Under the pieces are notes generated by a model. The model saw nothing but the letters and a program-made list of their open reading frames with translations, was not told where the DNA came from and ran no database searches. From Methanobacteriota archaeon (GTDB taxonomy: Archaea > Thermoplasmatota > DTKX01 > VGTL01), in NCBI GenBank assembly GCA_016874675.1, contig VGTL01000019.1, positions 1-41,653 on the forward strand: a DNA stretch of 41,653 nucleotides, written 5' to 3'. Of the stretch, positions 6,576 through 15,292 are shown one piece after another. How positions within the stretch are numbered: the stretch's first letter is position 1; each line of letters opens with the position of its first letter. A program made the position numbers and the translations under genes.

Positions 6576-7577
6576 TCAGATATCCGGCACGAGCATCGTC
6601 CCGTGCACCGCCCTGTTGTATATGACATAGAAGACCAGCGGAAGGAGCGCGACGAAAAGGGTCAGCCAGATGCCGATGATCGGATAGATGACCGCCGGCA
6701 CCATGAGCCACATGAGCGCCTCGTGGTACCCGAAGAACCGGATTGTCCTCGCCCGGTCGAACGACCTGAAGTCGAGGAGCACCTGGATGACCACGAAGGA
6801 AAGGGCCGTCAGGATGCAGACGAAGAAGGCGACCGGATGGAGCGGGCCCACCGTCCGGTACACGATGTATACGACCAGGGCCGACATGACGACCTTGTAG
6901 CCGTGGGTGACGGCCATGAAGGTCCTGGAGACGCGGAGGGCCTTGCCGTCCGACCTGACGCCGAAGAAGGCGGCCATGTTCGACACATCCGTCGCCACGT
7001 CCTTGAGCCCGCCCTCGAGGTTCTGCATGAAGCCCGACTGGAGGGCCAGATAGACGATGATGAATATGGCCACGTCCGACATCGAGCCCGAAAGGATGGC
7101 CCCGTACCACACCAGCGAGGCTATCCCCAGCGAGATGCACACGCCCCAGGAGAAGTGGGTCTTGCCGAACAGGTTGTAGGCCGAGACGATGCCCGCCGTG
7201 AAGAACAGGGCGAACAGCGCCCACCAGTTGGGCCTGGGGTCCATCGGGTTGACGCCGGCCAGGAAGGCGCCCAGCGAGAGGGAGATGGCGAGAAGGGTGG
7301 CGTACACGGCCTTCGCGTTGCGCATCGGAATTCGCTTGCCGACCACGCGGTCGGAGGTGTAGCTCACCTTCATGTCGTAGGCGAGGTCCGTTATGTTGTT
7401 GTGGATGGAGGCGGTGCAGTTGAGCAGGAAGCCGAGTACGAGCAGCAGGAGGACCCTCGGCGTGAACGCCCGGTCGACCAGGAGGACCGGCAGGGCCGTC
7501 GCCAGCGCGGTGAGCATGGAGTTTTGGGGCCGGAGGGCCTGGATGTAGTCCTTGAGGGCGGCGCTTGCCGGTGCCAT
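6576..7577 (-). CDS. UbiA-family prenyltransferase
   Basis: A 333-residue integral membrane protein with about eight to nine hydrophobic helices. The first prenyl-diphosphate motif is N60-xxx-D64-xxx-D68 in HNNITDLAYDMKVSYTSDR. The second aspartate motif is D193-xxx-D197 in EGGLKDVATDVSN. These bind the Mg-diphosphate of the prenyl donor. In archaea such enzymes make digeranylgeranylglyceryl phosphate lipid, quinones or other prenylated compounds; the sequence does not decide which, and the protein is somewhat longer than typical lipid-type members. The ATG at 7577 lies about 30 bases downstream of a TATA box, so the mRNA is almost leaderless. It is transcribed divergently from the MarR-GNAT gene. 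Confidence 0.88.
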   Translation of the reverse strand: MAPASAALKDYIQALRPQNSMLTALATALPVLLVDRAFTPRVLLLLVLGFLLNCTASIHNNITDLAYDMKVSYTSDRVVGKRIPMRNAKAVYATLLAISLSLGAFLAGVNPMDPRPNWWALFALFFTAGIVSAYNLFGKTHFSWGVCISLGIASLVWYGAILSGSMSDVAIFIIVYLALQSGFMQNLEGGLKDVATDVSNMAAFFGVRSDGKALRVSRTFMAVTHGYKVVMSALVVYIVYRTVGPLHPVAFFVCILTALSFVVIQVLLDFRSFDRARTIRFFGYHEALMWLMVPAVIYPIIGIWLTLFVALLPLVFYVIYNRAVHGTMLVPDI

Positions 7578-7605
7578 TGCGCTCCGTAGAAGGGCGAGGG
7601 GCGTT

Positions 7606-7613
7606 ATTTAAAT
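7606..7613. promoter_or_regulatory. Palindromic TATA box shared by divergent genes
   Basis: ATTTAAAT reads the same on both strands. On the minus strand it sits about 30 bases ahead of the UbiA ATG. It may also drive the MarR-GNAT gene on the plus strand, which would then have a GC-rich leader of about 80 bases. Confidence 0.45.
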
Positions 7614-7717
7614 GGCGGTGGGGAGCGCCCGGGCGCCGGCGCCCCGCGGCCGGGAGCGCCCCGAAGCGGTCGACGGCCGGGACCCCGCGCCCGGTCCCGG
7701 CGCAGTCGATTATTCAT

Positions 7718-8665
7718 ATGTTGGCGTACTCTTCTTGGCGCGTGGAGCAGTCCACCTTCGACGGACGGGCCGATGCGGTCCGCCATTTCAACCGCTTCTA
7801 CACCGTCCTGCTGAACATGCTCGGAGACAAGTACCTCCGGAGCCTTTTCTCCGTCACGGAGGCCCGGGTCATCTACGAGCTCGCCCGGCACGGGCCCCTG
7901 ACGGCGCCCGGGCTGCGCGCGCTCCTCGGCATCGAGCCGGCCTTCGCAAGCCGCATTCTGCGCCGGCTGGCGAGGCTCGGCCTGGCGGAGCGCCTGCCGC
8001 CCGGGGGAGAACGGGAGGTGGTACGCCTGACGCAGGAGGGCCTCGAGGTCTTCAAGCGACTGGACCAGCGCTCGACCGAGAGCGTCGCCTCGCTCCTGGT
8101 CCGCCTCACGAAGGAGGAGCAGGAGACGCTGCTTTTGTGCATGAGGGACATCGAGTCGCTCCCGGGCTCCCCCGAGACCGGCAAGCGGAGGATCGCGGTC
8201 CGGACCCACGGGCCGGGCGACCCGGGCTGGGCGGCGGGCCGGCACGGCCGGCTCTTCTTTCGGGAGCTCGGCTGGGACGAAGGCCACGAGGCGGCCGTGG
8301 CGGCCCGGATGGCCGGGTTCCTCCGGCGGAGAGACCCCGCCCGCGAGCGCTTCCTCGTGGCCGAGCTGGAGGGCCGGCCCGCGGGCTGCGCGATGCTGTC
8401 GAAGAGGTCGGGGAGCGAGGCGGTCCTCGAGCTCCTGCCCGTGGAGCCGGGGGCGCGCCGCCTGGGCATCGGCCGCCGGCTCGTGGACGAGGCGGTGGCC
8501 TTCGCCCGGCCGGCCGGCTACCGGAGGGTCTCGCTCTCGGTGAGCCACCAGCTGGCGGCGGCCCGGCAGCTTTTCGGGAAGGCCGGGTTCAAAAAGACCC
8601 GCCGGGAGCACGTGCGGGACCTCGGCCGGTACCTGGCCATGGAGCGCTGGGAGCTCGGCCTCTGA
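7718..8665 (+). CDS. MarR-type regulator fused to a GNAT acetyltransferase
   Basis: A 315-residue two-domain protein. Residues 1-150 are a MarR-type winged helix: a dimerisation helix (AVRHFNRFYTVLLNMLGDKY), then LFSVTEARVIYELARHGPLT, a recognition helix region around EPAFASRILRRLARLGLAER and a wing (GGEREVVRLTQEGLEVF). From about residue 155 it is a GNAT domain with the acetyl-CoA loop RRLGIGRRLVDEA, the strand YRRVSLSVS, and the ending AARQLFGKAGFKKT. This MarR-GNAT architecture is known in other microbes; the ligand or acyl acceptor is not visible. The ATG at 7718 was chosen because upstream in-frame sequence is arginine/proline-rich and unlike the family. It is convergent with the GyrI-like gene 29 bases on. 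Confidence 0.85.
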   Translation: MLAYSSWRVEQSTFDGRADAVRHFNRFYTVLLNMLGDKYLRSLFSVTEARVIYELARHGPLTAPGLRALLGIEPAFASRILRRLARLGLAERLPPGGEREVVRLTQEGLEVFKRLDQRSTESVASLLVRLTKEEQETLLLCMRDIESLPGSPETGKRRIAVRTHGPGDPGWAAGRHGRLFFRELGWDEGHEAAVAARMAGFLRRRDPARERFLVAELEGRPAGCAMLSKRSGSEAVLELLPVEPGARRLGIGRRLVDEAVAFARPAGYRRVSLSVSHQLAAARQLFGKAGFKKTRREHVRDLGRYLAMERWELGL

Positions 8666-8694
8666 GACCGCTTCCCTCCCTGCACCCCGCGCGC

Positions 8695-8985
8695 TCACGC
8701 CTTTCCGCAGGGCTGCCGTATGATGGTCTTGAGCTTCTCCGGCTTCACGCGCCAAAAATCGCTCAGGTAGATCTCGTGGTGCTTGCCCCGCTTGAACATG
8801 AATTTGAGGGTGTACGAGACCGAGAAAAGGGCGTCGAACGCCAGCTGCATCCTGGGATTGTTGTTCGGGTCGCCCGTCCCGTCCATCATGAGGAAGTTGA
8901 ACGCCGGGACCTCCACTATCGACACTTCCTTCTTCGATGGGTTGTACAGTTCCTTGTGCTTCGTCCTGAAGTCGAGCTTTTCCAC
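8695..8985 (-). CDS. GyrI-like protein with the central part missing
   Basis: A 96-residue protein. The first 68 residues match the start of archaeal/bacterial GyrI-like small-molecule-binding proteins: KELYNPSKKEVSIVEVPAFN, FLMMDGTGDPNNNP, and LFSVSYTLKFMFKRGK. The last 28 residues (HHEIYLSDFWRVKPEKLKTI) match the extreme C-terminus of the same family, normally about 200 residues long (recalled). The two ends are joined in frame with the middle of roughly 100 residues absent. It may be a recent in-frame deletion allele, a non-functional remnant, or a working miniature. The ATG at 8985 gives MEKLDFRTKHKELYNP, the usual family start. Confidence 0.75.
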   Translation of the reverse strand: MEKLDFRTKHKELYNPSKKEVSIVEVPAFNFLMMDGTGDPNNNPRMQLAFDALFSVSYTLKFMFKRGKHHEIYLSDFWRVKPEKLKTIIRQPCGKA

Positions 8986-9060
8986 CGGACCACCCGGGCG
9001 GGGCAGGGATTTCGCAATTCATAAGGCTTGTCGGGGGAGCGGTGCTGGTGCTGGTGCCTG

Positions 9061-9090
9061 ATATATAATTGATTAGCATTTGTACCAGAA
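9061..9090 (+). promoter_or_regulatory. Promoter of the FN3/zinc-ribbon receptor gene
   Basis: ATATATAATT (9061-9070) is a TATA box; transcription would start near 9090-9095, giving a leader of about 30 bases to the ATG at 9123. GTACCAGAA (9082-9090) also occurs at 41478-41486 in the promoter of the secreted-protein gene at the window end. Confidence 0.5.
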
Positions 9091-9122
9091 ACTAATTATC
9101 CCAATAACTGTTCCCTAGTACA

Positions 9123-12100
9123 ATGCAGAAGGGAACAGAAATGTCGACTCCCGCTATCAGGAGGGCCTCCGCCCTGGCGGTCGCCCTGGCGTTCTTCGGT
9201 ATCGGCCTGCTCCCGGCGGGCTCCGGCCTCGATTCCTGGGTCAAGACCGACATGGGCACCCCGTTCGACCGGGGCGAGCTCGTCGGCGTGGCCGTCGGCG
9301 ACGGCGACCGCGACGGCTCGCCCGAGGTCTACTTCACCGGCGGGCAGAACGGCGGCATATTCCAGTTCACCTGGAACGCCGACAAGGGCGCCTGGGCCAT
9401 CGAGAACATGGCCAACCCGGGCTTCGTGGCCGGCGCCATCGTGGTGGGCGACGGCGACGACTCCGGCGACCGGGAGGTCTACGTGATGGGCATGAACCGG
9501 GAGCCCCCGCGCATGCGCGCCGCGATGTACCAGTTCTACAACACCGGCAAGGGCTGGGAGCGCAACCTCGTCGGGACCTCCGGCTCAAGCAGCAACCACA
9601 TCGCCATAGGCGACGGCAACAACGACAGCCGCACGGAGCTCTTCTCGGCCGACTCCGACGGCCACATCTACATGTACTCGAGCAGCGGGAACAGCTGGAA
9701 CGTCCTGGACGTGGGCAACTCCACCACGTCCCCCAACATGCCCCAAAACCCGATGGAATCGGTGGCGGTCGGGGACGGCGACAACGACGGCTGGCCGGAG
9801 GTGTACGGCTCCTCCGGCGACGGCTCGGTGTACCGGTTCGCCGCCACCGGCTTCGGCTGGTCCATGAGCCTGGTCCGCCAGGGGGAGGGAGCGGGGACGC
9901 CCGGCCCGCGACCCGGCCCCGTGGAGCCCGCCGACATGTCCGCCATCGTGGTCGGCGATGCCGACGGCGACGGCAAAAACGAGCTCTACGGCGCCTCCTT
10001 CGCGAACGCCACGATATACAGGTTCAGGTTCGACGCGGCCGCGGGCGGGTGGGAGACCTCCCTGCTGGGCTCGCTGGGGAGCGGGGTGCGCGCCCTCTCG
10101 CTCGCGCTGGGCGACGGGAACTCAGACGGCGCCCCGGAGCTTTACGCCGGGACCTCCAACAACCAGGTCTACAAGGTCCACTACGATAAGGCCGGCGGCC
10201 TCTGGCACTCCGTGGCGGTGGGCTCGGGCAACGGACCGATGAGCGATGTTGTGGTCGGGAGCGCCACGGGCGACCCCTCCCAGAAGGAGGTCTACGCCGC
10301 CTGCCAGGACGGCCACGCCTACCAGTTCGTGGTGGACCGCACCCCGCCTGCCAACCCGGTAGTGGTGAGCGACACGCACCCGGAGCCCGGTACCTGGTAC
10401 TCCGCCAGCATCGTGCACGTGCTCTGGAAGGACGTCGGCAAGGACGTTTCGGGCATCGACGGCTACTCCTACTCCTGGGACCGGTCGCCCGGCACCGTCC
10501 CGGACGACGTCAAGGAGGTCGAGGAGTCCGTCCACGACGCCACCTCCCCGGCGCTGAGCCCCGGCAAGTGGTACTTCCACATCCGGGCCCGGGACAAGGC
10601 CCTGAACTGGAACGCCAGCGCCACCACCTTCGGGCCCATCTGCATCGGCACGGCGCCCGACACCACGCCCCCCCAGCTTTCGAACGTCCAGGTCTCGGGG
10701 ATAACCGACAGGCTGGCGGTGGTGAGCTGGAGCACCAACGAGCCGGCCGACGGCGTCGTCGAGTACGGCACGGGCGCCGCCTACGACCGGAAGGCGGCCG
10801 ACCCGCTCTTCGTGCTGGAGCGCTCCATAGCCCTTTCGGGCCTCCAGCCCTCGACCACCTACCATTTCCGCGTCTCCTCGAGGGACGCCAGCGGCAACGG
10901 GCCGGCGCAGAGCGAGGACCTGACTTTCACCACCCTCGCGGCGCCCGACGTCGACCCGCCGGTGATATCGAACGTCAAGGTGAGCGGCGTCACCGACCGC
11001 GTGGCGGTGGTGAGCTGGGAGACGGACGAGCCGGCCGACAGCGCCGTCGAGTACGGCCTCTCGGCCGGCTACGGCCAGCGGGCCGCGGACGGTAGCTTCG
11101 TCCGGCTGCACGAGATGACGCTCTCGGGGCTCAACGCCTCCACCGTGTACCACCTCCGGGCGCTGTCTTCGGACGCCACCGGCAACGGCCCGGCCTCCAG
11201 CGGGGACCTCGTCTTCACCACCCTCTCGGCGCCCGACAAGAGGCCCCCGGCCATCTCGAACGTCAGGGTGGAGCAGGTCACGCAGGATTCGGCCATCGTG
11301 CTCTGGGAGACCGACGAGGTCTCCGACAGCTTCGTGGAGTACGGCCAGACCTCCTCCTTTGGCCAGAGCTCCGCCGACCGGACCTTCCTGCTCTCCCACA
11401 GCGTGCTCCTGCAGGGCCTGTCGCCCGACACGCTCTACCACTTCCGGGCGCTCTCGGCCGATTCCTCGGGGAACACGGGCATCGGCACCGACCAGACGTT
11501 CAAGACGGCCGGCGGGGGCGGGACGCCCGACAGGACGCCGCCCGTGATATCCGGGGTGCTGGTGTCCGGGATCTCCGACACGCGGGCGGTGGTCCTCTGG
11601 AGCACGAACGAGCTCGCCGACAGCGAGGTCGAGTATGGCACCAGCGTGAAGTACGGCCAGAGGGCGACGGACCCGGCCGACACCGAGGTCCACAGCGTGG
11701 TGCTCGAGGGGCTCAAGCCCAACACGGTCTACCACTTCAGGGTGAGCTCGACCGACGTTTTCGGCAACGGCCCGTCGGAGAGCCCGGATTCGACCTTCAC
11801 GACCGCCGGGAGCCCGGATACCATCGGGCCGGTGATATCGGACGTGAGGGTCACGAACCTCACCCGCACGGGCGCCACCATCACCTGGACCACCGACGAG
11901 CCCTCCGACAGCGTGGTGGATTTTGGCAACTCCTCCTCGTACGGCCAGAGGCTTTCGTCCAAGCAGAACGTCCTTGCGCACAGCATCACGATAACCGGCC
12001 TGGAGCCCGGAAAGACCTACCACTTCCGGGTGGCTTCAACGGATCCGGCGGGCAACCCCGCCGCCAACGGCACGGACAGGACATTCACGACACTCCGGAC

Positions 12101-12980
12101 CGGAGGGTCGACCACCGAGACCCCGGTGTCGTGGCTCCTGATGGCGGTAGGCATATTCCTCGTGGTGGTGATGGTCGCCGGCGTGACGTACTATGTCTAT
12201 TCGGTCCGGAAGACGCCGCCCGCGCCCGGGGCCCCCCGGGACGGGATATCGCCGCTCCCGCAGGCCGGGGGGGTCGGGGCGGTGACCAATCCCGGGCCGA
12301 CCTCCGGGGGCGAGGATGCCGAGACGCTCCAGATGGACGGGGAGCCCGCCGGCACGGACGGCGGCTGGGAGGAGGAGGGGGCCGGAACGGAGAGCGCGGC
12401 GCCGGTCCCGATAGCCATCGCGGCTGCGCCGCTGGCGACCGAAGGTCGCCAAGGCGCAGGGGACCTGGGCCAATCGCGCCGGTCCCCAGCGCCGGCGGTG
12501 GCGGCCGGGCCGCCCAAGCCCGGTCGCGAGCCCGTGCGGCACATCCGCTGCCCGCGCTGCAAGGCCCGGATACCCCTGTACACCGAGGGCCCGACGCGCA
12601 TCGAGTGCCCCCACTGCGGGACGACGGGCGAGTACAGGCCGAAGGGACAGGGTGCAGGGAGCGGGGGGCAGGGGGCAAGGGACGGGACGACGGGGACGGC
12701 GGCCGGAGGGGCCGGAGCTTTGGCCCGGCCCGCCGCGACGCGCCTTGAGACGATTCCCGGGCCGGAGCCGGCATCCCCCTGGAGGAGGCAGGCGCCGGCG
12801 CCCGGGCCGGTGGCGGAGCCCGGGCCGGTCGAGGAAGCGCCGGCGGGGGCGCCCGCCCGGATGACGCGCTGCTCGAGCTGCGGCTCGCCGGTACCGATCT
12901 ACGCCACGAGCTACCCCGTGAAGATAACCTGTCCCGGGTGCGGGAAGGCGGGGATCTATCGCGGGCCGAGGCCGCGCTAG
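9123..12980 (+). CDS. Surface receptor-like protein: propeller, five FN3 domains, membrane span, two zinc ribbons
   Basis: A 1285-residue type I membrane protein. Residues 1-33 are a signal peptide (ALAVALAFFGIGLLPAG). Seven repeats of the form V.VGDGD.DG..E(V/L)Y follow (for example VAVGDGDRDGSPEVY, IVVGDADGDGKNELY), up to about residue 415. They predict a seven-bladed propeller with calcium-binding DxDxDG loops. Five FN3 domains of the purple-acid-phosphatase type start near 513, 611, 706, 803 and 899, each with a W(S/E/T)T(N/D)E...YG core and a TYHFR(V/A) strand. One membrane helix lies at about 1002-1024 (WLLMAVGIFLVVVMVAGV). The cytoplasmic part is low in complexity and holds two zinc ribbons, CPRC...CPHCG at about 1143-1163 and CSSC...CPGCG at about 1250-1271. 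A second possible start is the ATG at 9141, preceded by GAAGGG. The gene ends convergently with the Fic gene, overlapping by four bases. Function unknown; the layout suggests outside sensing and inside protein or nucleic-acid contacts. Confidence 0.85.
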   Translation: MQKGTEMSTPAIRRASALAVALAFFGIGLLPAGSGLDSWVKTDMGTPFDRGELVGVAVGDGDRDGSPEVYFTGGQNGGIFQFTWNADKGAWAIENMANPGFVAGAIVVGDGDDSGDREVYVMGMNREPPRMRAAMYQFYNTGKGWERNLVGTSGSSSNHIAIGDGNNDSRTELFSADSDGHIYMYSSSGNSWNVLDVGNSTTSPNMPQNPMESVAVGDGDNDGWPEVYGSSGDGSVYRFAATGFGWSMSLVRQGEGAGTPGPRPGPVEPADMSAIVVGDADGDGKNELYGASFANATIYRFRFDAAAGGWETSLLGSLGSGVRALSLALGDGNSDGAPELYAGTSNNQVYKVHYDKAGGLWHSVAVGSGNGPMSDVVVGSATGDPSQKEVYAACQDGHAYQFVVDRTPPANPVVVSDTHPEPGTWYSASIVHVLWKDVGKDVSGIDGYSYSWDRSPGTVPDDVKEVEESVHDATSPALSPGKWYFHIRARDKALNWNASATTFGPICIGTAPDTTPPQLSNVQVSGITDRLAVVSWSTNEPADGVVEYGTGAAYDRKAADPLFVLERSIALSGLQPSTTYHFRVSSRDASGNGPAQSEDLTFTTLAAPDVDPPVISNVKVSGVTDRVAVVSWETDEPADSAVEYGLSAGYGQRAADGSFVRLHEMTLSGLNASTVYHLRALSSDATGNGPASSGDLVFTTLSAPDKRPPAISNVRVEQVTQDSAIVLWETDEVSDSFVEYGQTSSFGQSSADRTFLLSHSVLLQGLSPDTLYHFRALSADSSGNTGIGTDQTFKTAGGGGTPDRTPPVISGVLVSGISDTRAVVLWSTNELADSEVEYGTSVKYGQRATDPADTEVHSVVLEGLKPNTVYHFRVSSTDVFGNGPSESPDSTFTTAGSPDTIGPVISDVRVTNLTRTGATITWTTDEPSDSVVDFGNSSSYGQRLSSKQNVLAHSITITGLEPGKTYHFRVASTDPAGNPAANGTDRTFTTLRTGGSTTETPVSWLLMAVGIFLVVVMVAGVTYYVYSVRKTPPAPGAPRDGISPLPQAGGVGAVTNPGPTSGGEDAETLQMDGEPAGTDGGWEEEGAGTESAAPVPIAIAAAPLATEGRQGAGDLGQSRRSPAPAVAAGPPKPGREPVRHIRCPRCKARIPLYTEGPTRIECPHCGTTGEYRPKGQGAGSGGQGARDGTTGTAAGGAGALARPAATRLETIPGPEPASPWRRQAPAPGPVAEPGPVEEAPAGAPARMTRCSSCGSPVPIYATSYPVKITCPGCGKAGIYRGPRPR

Positions 12981-13876
12981 CGCCGCCCTGCCGGAAGGAA
13001 TCGGGCGTTCTCCGAGAGATACCTGCGAATGAACCAGCGGACGAACACGTCCTCGTCCCGGCGGGTCTGGGAGCGCTCCAGGGCGTTGTAGTACCCCCGG
13101 CGCGTCTCGTAGGGGATGTTGAGCATCGGCCAGCCGTTGCGGTGGAGCACGGAGTTCATGATAAGCCGCCCCACGCGGCCGTTGCCGTCGCCGAAAGGGT
13201 GGATGGACTCGAACCGCTGGTGGAGGGATGCGGAGATCTCGACCGGATGGAGCCTGGATTTGTTCCGGTTGTACCAGGCCAGCATTTCCGTCATCAGCGG
13301 ATGGACCTCGACCGGCGACGGGGGTGTATACTTCACGCCGGAGATGTAGACCTGGTAATCGCGCAGCTTGCCCGCAATGTCCGGCTTGGTGTCGCAAAAG
13401 AGCCTGTGGTGCCAGTACAGGACGAGCCGGAGCGAGAGGTCCCTTCTGGTCCCCAGCACCTCCCGGAAGACCCGCCAGTGGGATTCCGCCTCCTTCACGT
13501 CGGAGATCGCTTTCCTCGCGGGGGTGATGCCAGCCTCCAGTAACTCGGCGGTCTCGCGCAGGCTGAGCGTCGAGCCCTCGATGCGGTTGGTGTCGTAGGT
13601 GAACCGGACGGCGAACGCCCTCAGCGACTTCTCGCGCACGGGATCCGGGAGCGAGCGCTCCTCCGAGGCGAAGGCCTTCTTGATCATGTCCAGTCGCGGG
13701 TAGAGGAGCTCGGAGCGGACCTCGCGGGAGAACCGGAGCTTGAGCTCCCCGATGTCCGGCGGGAGCTTCTCGCCGACGAACCGCTCGCGCTTTTGGACGG
13801 TGCCGTTCAGCCGGAGGCTCTCCTCGAGGTAGTAGTAGCGCCTGCCCGCCACCGTCTTCCTGCCCAGGTAGGCCAT
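12977..13876 (-). CDS. Fic-domain protein with N-terminal inhibitory helix (class II)
   Basis: A 299-residue Fic protein. The catalytic motif is HPFGDGNGR with H226, D230, N232 and R234 intact, so it should transfer AMP (or another nucleotide part) to protein hydroxyls. The inhibitory motif T96-NRI-E100-G101 matches (S/T)xxxE(G/N) and lies ahead of the Fic core, making this a self-inhibited class II enzyme. The N-terminal 60 residues (YLEESLRLNGTVQKRERFVG) are typical of archaeal and bacterial stand-alone Fic proteins. No recognisable helix-turn-helix follows the Fic core at the C-terminus. The ATG at 13876 lies about 20 bases after a predicted transcription start. A 12-base inverted repeat brackets the promoter. 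Targets cannot be read from sequence. Confidence 0.92.
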   Translation of the reverse strand: MAYLGRKTVAGRRYYYLEESLRLNGTVQKRERFVGEKLPPDIGELKLRFSREVRSELLYPRLDMIKKAFASEERSLPDPVREKSLRAFAVRFTYDTNRIEGSTLSLRETAELLEAGITPARKAISDVKEAESHWRVFREVLGTRRDLSLRLVLYWHHRLFCDTKPDIAGKLRDYQVYISGVKYTPPSPVEVHPLMTEMLAWYNRNKSRLHPVEISASLHQRFESIHPFGDGNGRVGRLIMNSVLHRNGWPMLNIPYETRRGYYNALERSQTRRDEDVFVRWFIRRYLSENARFLPAGRR

Positions 13877-13884
13877 GGAATCCT

Positions 13885-13938
13885 ATTATACCTACAAATC
13901 TATGAGTATTGTGGAATATGCTTAAATGTAGGTATAAT
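13885..13938 (-). promoter_or_regulatory. Inverted repeat around the Fic promoter
   Basis: ATTATACCTACA (13885-13896) and its exact complement TGTAGGTATAAT (13927-13938) form 12-base arms 30 bases apart. On the minus strand ATTTAAGC (13926-13919) can be the TATA box, with the transcription start falling in the proximal arm. The layout suggests operator control of fic by an unidentified regulator. Confidence 0.6.
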
Positions 13939-13984
13939 CACCGTCAGGAGCCAATGTGCCCTCATTGACCAGCCGGTCTCCCGG

Positions 13985-15160
13985 TCAGACCGGGCTGGGA
14001 GGAGCCGGTCCCGCGCCCTGCCCGGAGTCCGCTGCTGGCGGCGGGCTCTCCTTCCTCCTCAGCCCCTCCATGACCTCGGGGAACGCCTTCGCGAACCTCC
14101 GGGCCATCGCCGACGGCACCGAGAACGAGGCGCGTATGAACCGGCTCCCGAACTGCTTGCTGACGTAGTTGCCCGACCGGATGAACACATCGTGGTCGAA
14201 GAGCATCCTCTGCTCCACGAGGTCCGGGTCCACGCCCGTGGCGCCGATGTCGATGCAGAACATGTTCGCCTGGGACGGGAACACCGGCAGGCTCGCCCCC
14301 GGGACCTTGCGGACCGCCCGCCTGATGCGCCTCTGGTTGTCGCGGCAGATCTTGAGCGTTTTGGGGAACCACTCCTTCTTCGTCTGCAACGCGGCGAGGG
14401 CGCCCCTCTGGGCCACCACGTTGACGCTGAGGTCGTTCGTGTTGTAGGGGATCACCTTGTCCATGAGCTCCTTCGGACCGGCCAGGGCGCCTATGCGCAT
14501 CCCGGCCATCCCGCAGCTCTTGCTGAACGAGTAGGCGATGAATGTCCGCTCGGGCGCCCACCGGGTGGTCTCGAAGTGCCCCTCGGCGAAGTCCCGGTAG
14601 GTGACGTCGTCGAGGATGAGGAGGTCGTGGTCCCGGGCGAGCTCCGAGAAGGCCCGCACCTCGTCCTGGGTGTACCCGGCGCCCGTGGGGTTGAGCGGGT
14701 CGATGAGCAGGAGCATCCTCGTCTTGGGCGTGATGGCCTCCTTGACCTGCTCGATCCGGTACTTGCAGGGCGGGTCGTAGACCGGGAGGTTGGTGCATCT
14801 TGCGCCGGTCAGGCCCATCACCTTGTGGATCATGAAGAACGACGGGTCCGAGGTGATGACCTCGTCGTCGGGCCGAAGGAGCGCCCGCGCCAGGATGTAG
14901 ATGCCCTCTATTCCGCCGGCCGTCACGAGCACCTTGTAGTCGGGCATGCCGATGTCTTGGGCGATCGCTTCCGGCAATCCGGGCAGGCCGGAGGCGATGG
15001 GATACTTGTTGTACTCCTGCTCCTGGACGGACTGCTTTATCGCGTCCCGGACGGCCTTGTAGGCCGGCAGGTGGTTGGTGTTCTGGCTCATCCAGGCGAC
15101 ATCGTGCGTGTGGGCGTACTGGAAGATCTCGTCGGGCGTCTTCCTCGTCTGGTCGTGCAT
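13985..15160 (-). CDS. PLP-dependent class I/II aminotransferase
   Basis: A 391-residue fold-type I aminotransferase. The cofactor lysine is K214 in AYSFSKSCGMAGMRIG, with R222 in the usual phosphate-binding place. Other landmarks are N157-P158-T-G (PLNPTG), D184 and Y188 in LILDDVTYRDF, and the C-terminal substrate-binding arginine region GSRFIRASFSVP. It also has the early glycine loop YPIASGLPGLPEAIAQD. The substrate is not evident; relatives act on aspartate, aromatic or branched amino acids. The last 30 residues are a proline-rich tail. The ATG at 15160 sits about 35 bases downstream of CTATTAATAA, a plausible TATA box on the minus strand. It is divergent from the membrane transcription factor gene. 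Confidence 0.9.
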   Translation of the reverse strand: MHDQTRKTPDEIFQYAHTHDVAWMSQNTNHLPAYKAVRDAIKQSVQEQEYNKYPIASGLPGLPEAIAQDIGMPDYKVLVTAGGIEGIYILARALLRPDDEVITSDPSFFMIHKVMGLTGARCTNLPVYDPPCKYRIEQVKEAITPKTRMLLLIDPLNPTGAGYTQDEVRAFSELARDHDLLILDDVTYRDFAEGHFETTRWAPERTFIAYSFSKSCGMAGMRIGALAGPKELMDKVIPYNTNDLSVNVVAQRGALAALQTKKEWFPKTLKICRDNQRRIRRAVRKVPGASLPVFPSQANMFCIDIGATGVDPDLVEQRMLFDHDVFIRSGNYVSKQFGSRFIRASFSVPSAMARRFAKAFPEVMEGLRRKESPPPAADSGQGAGPAPPSPV

Positions 15161-15292
15161 CTTCTACCCCCGGATTCCGGCAGTGCTTTTTCGTTATTAA
15201 TAGTTACTTTCTACATTTCGGGGAGCGCCTGCGCCTGGAGCGGCCCGGCAAAAACCGCGGGTGCAATCGGACCTCCCGGATTGCCCGGAGCG

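Noticed and set aside
6093-7589. A 498-codon open frame on the plus strand
   Set aside because: It lies antisense to the YdeI remnant and UbiA, has a charged low-complexity product, and exists because GC-rich codons rarely give stops on the other strand.
10122-12023. A 633-codon minus-strand frame inside the FN3 receptor gene
   Set aside because: Its repeats mirror the FN3 repeats of the sense strand; no independent domain.
12432-12450. Hairpin TGGCGACC/GGTCGCCA
   Set aside because: It lies inside the low-complexity cytoplasmic linker of a coding gene; chance in GC-rich DNA is likely.
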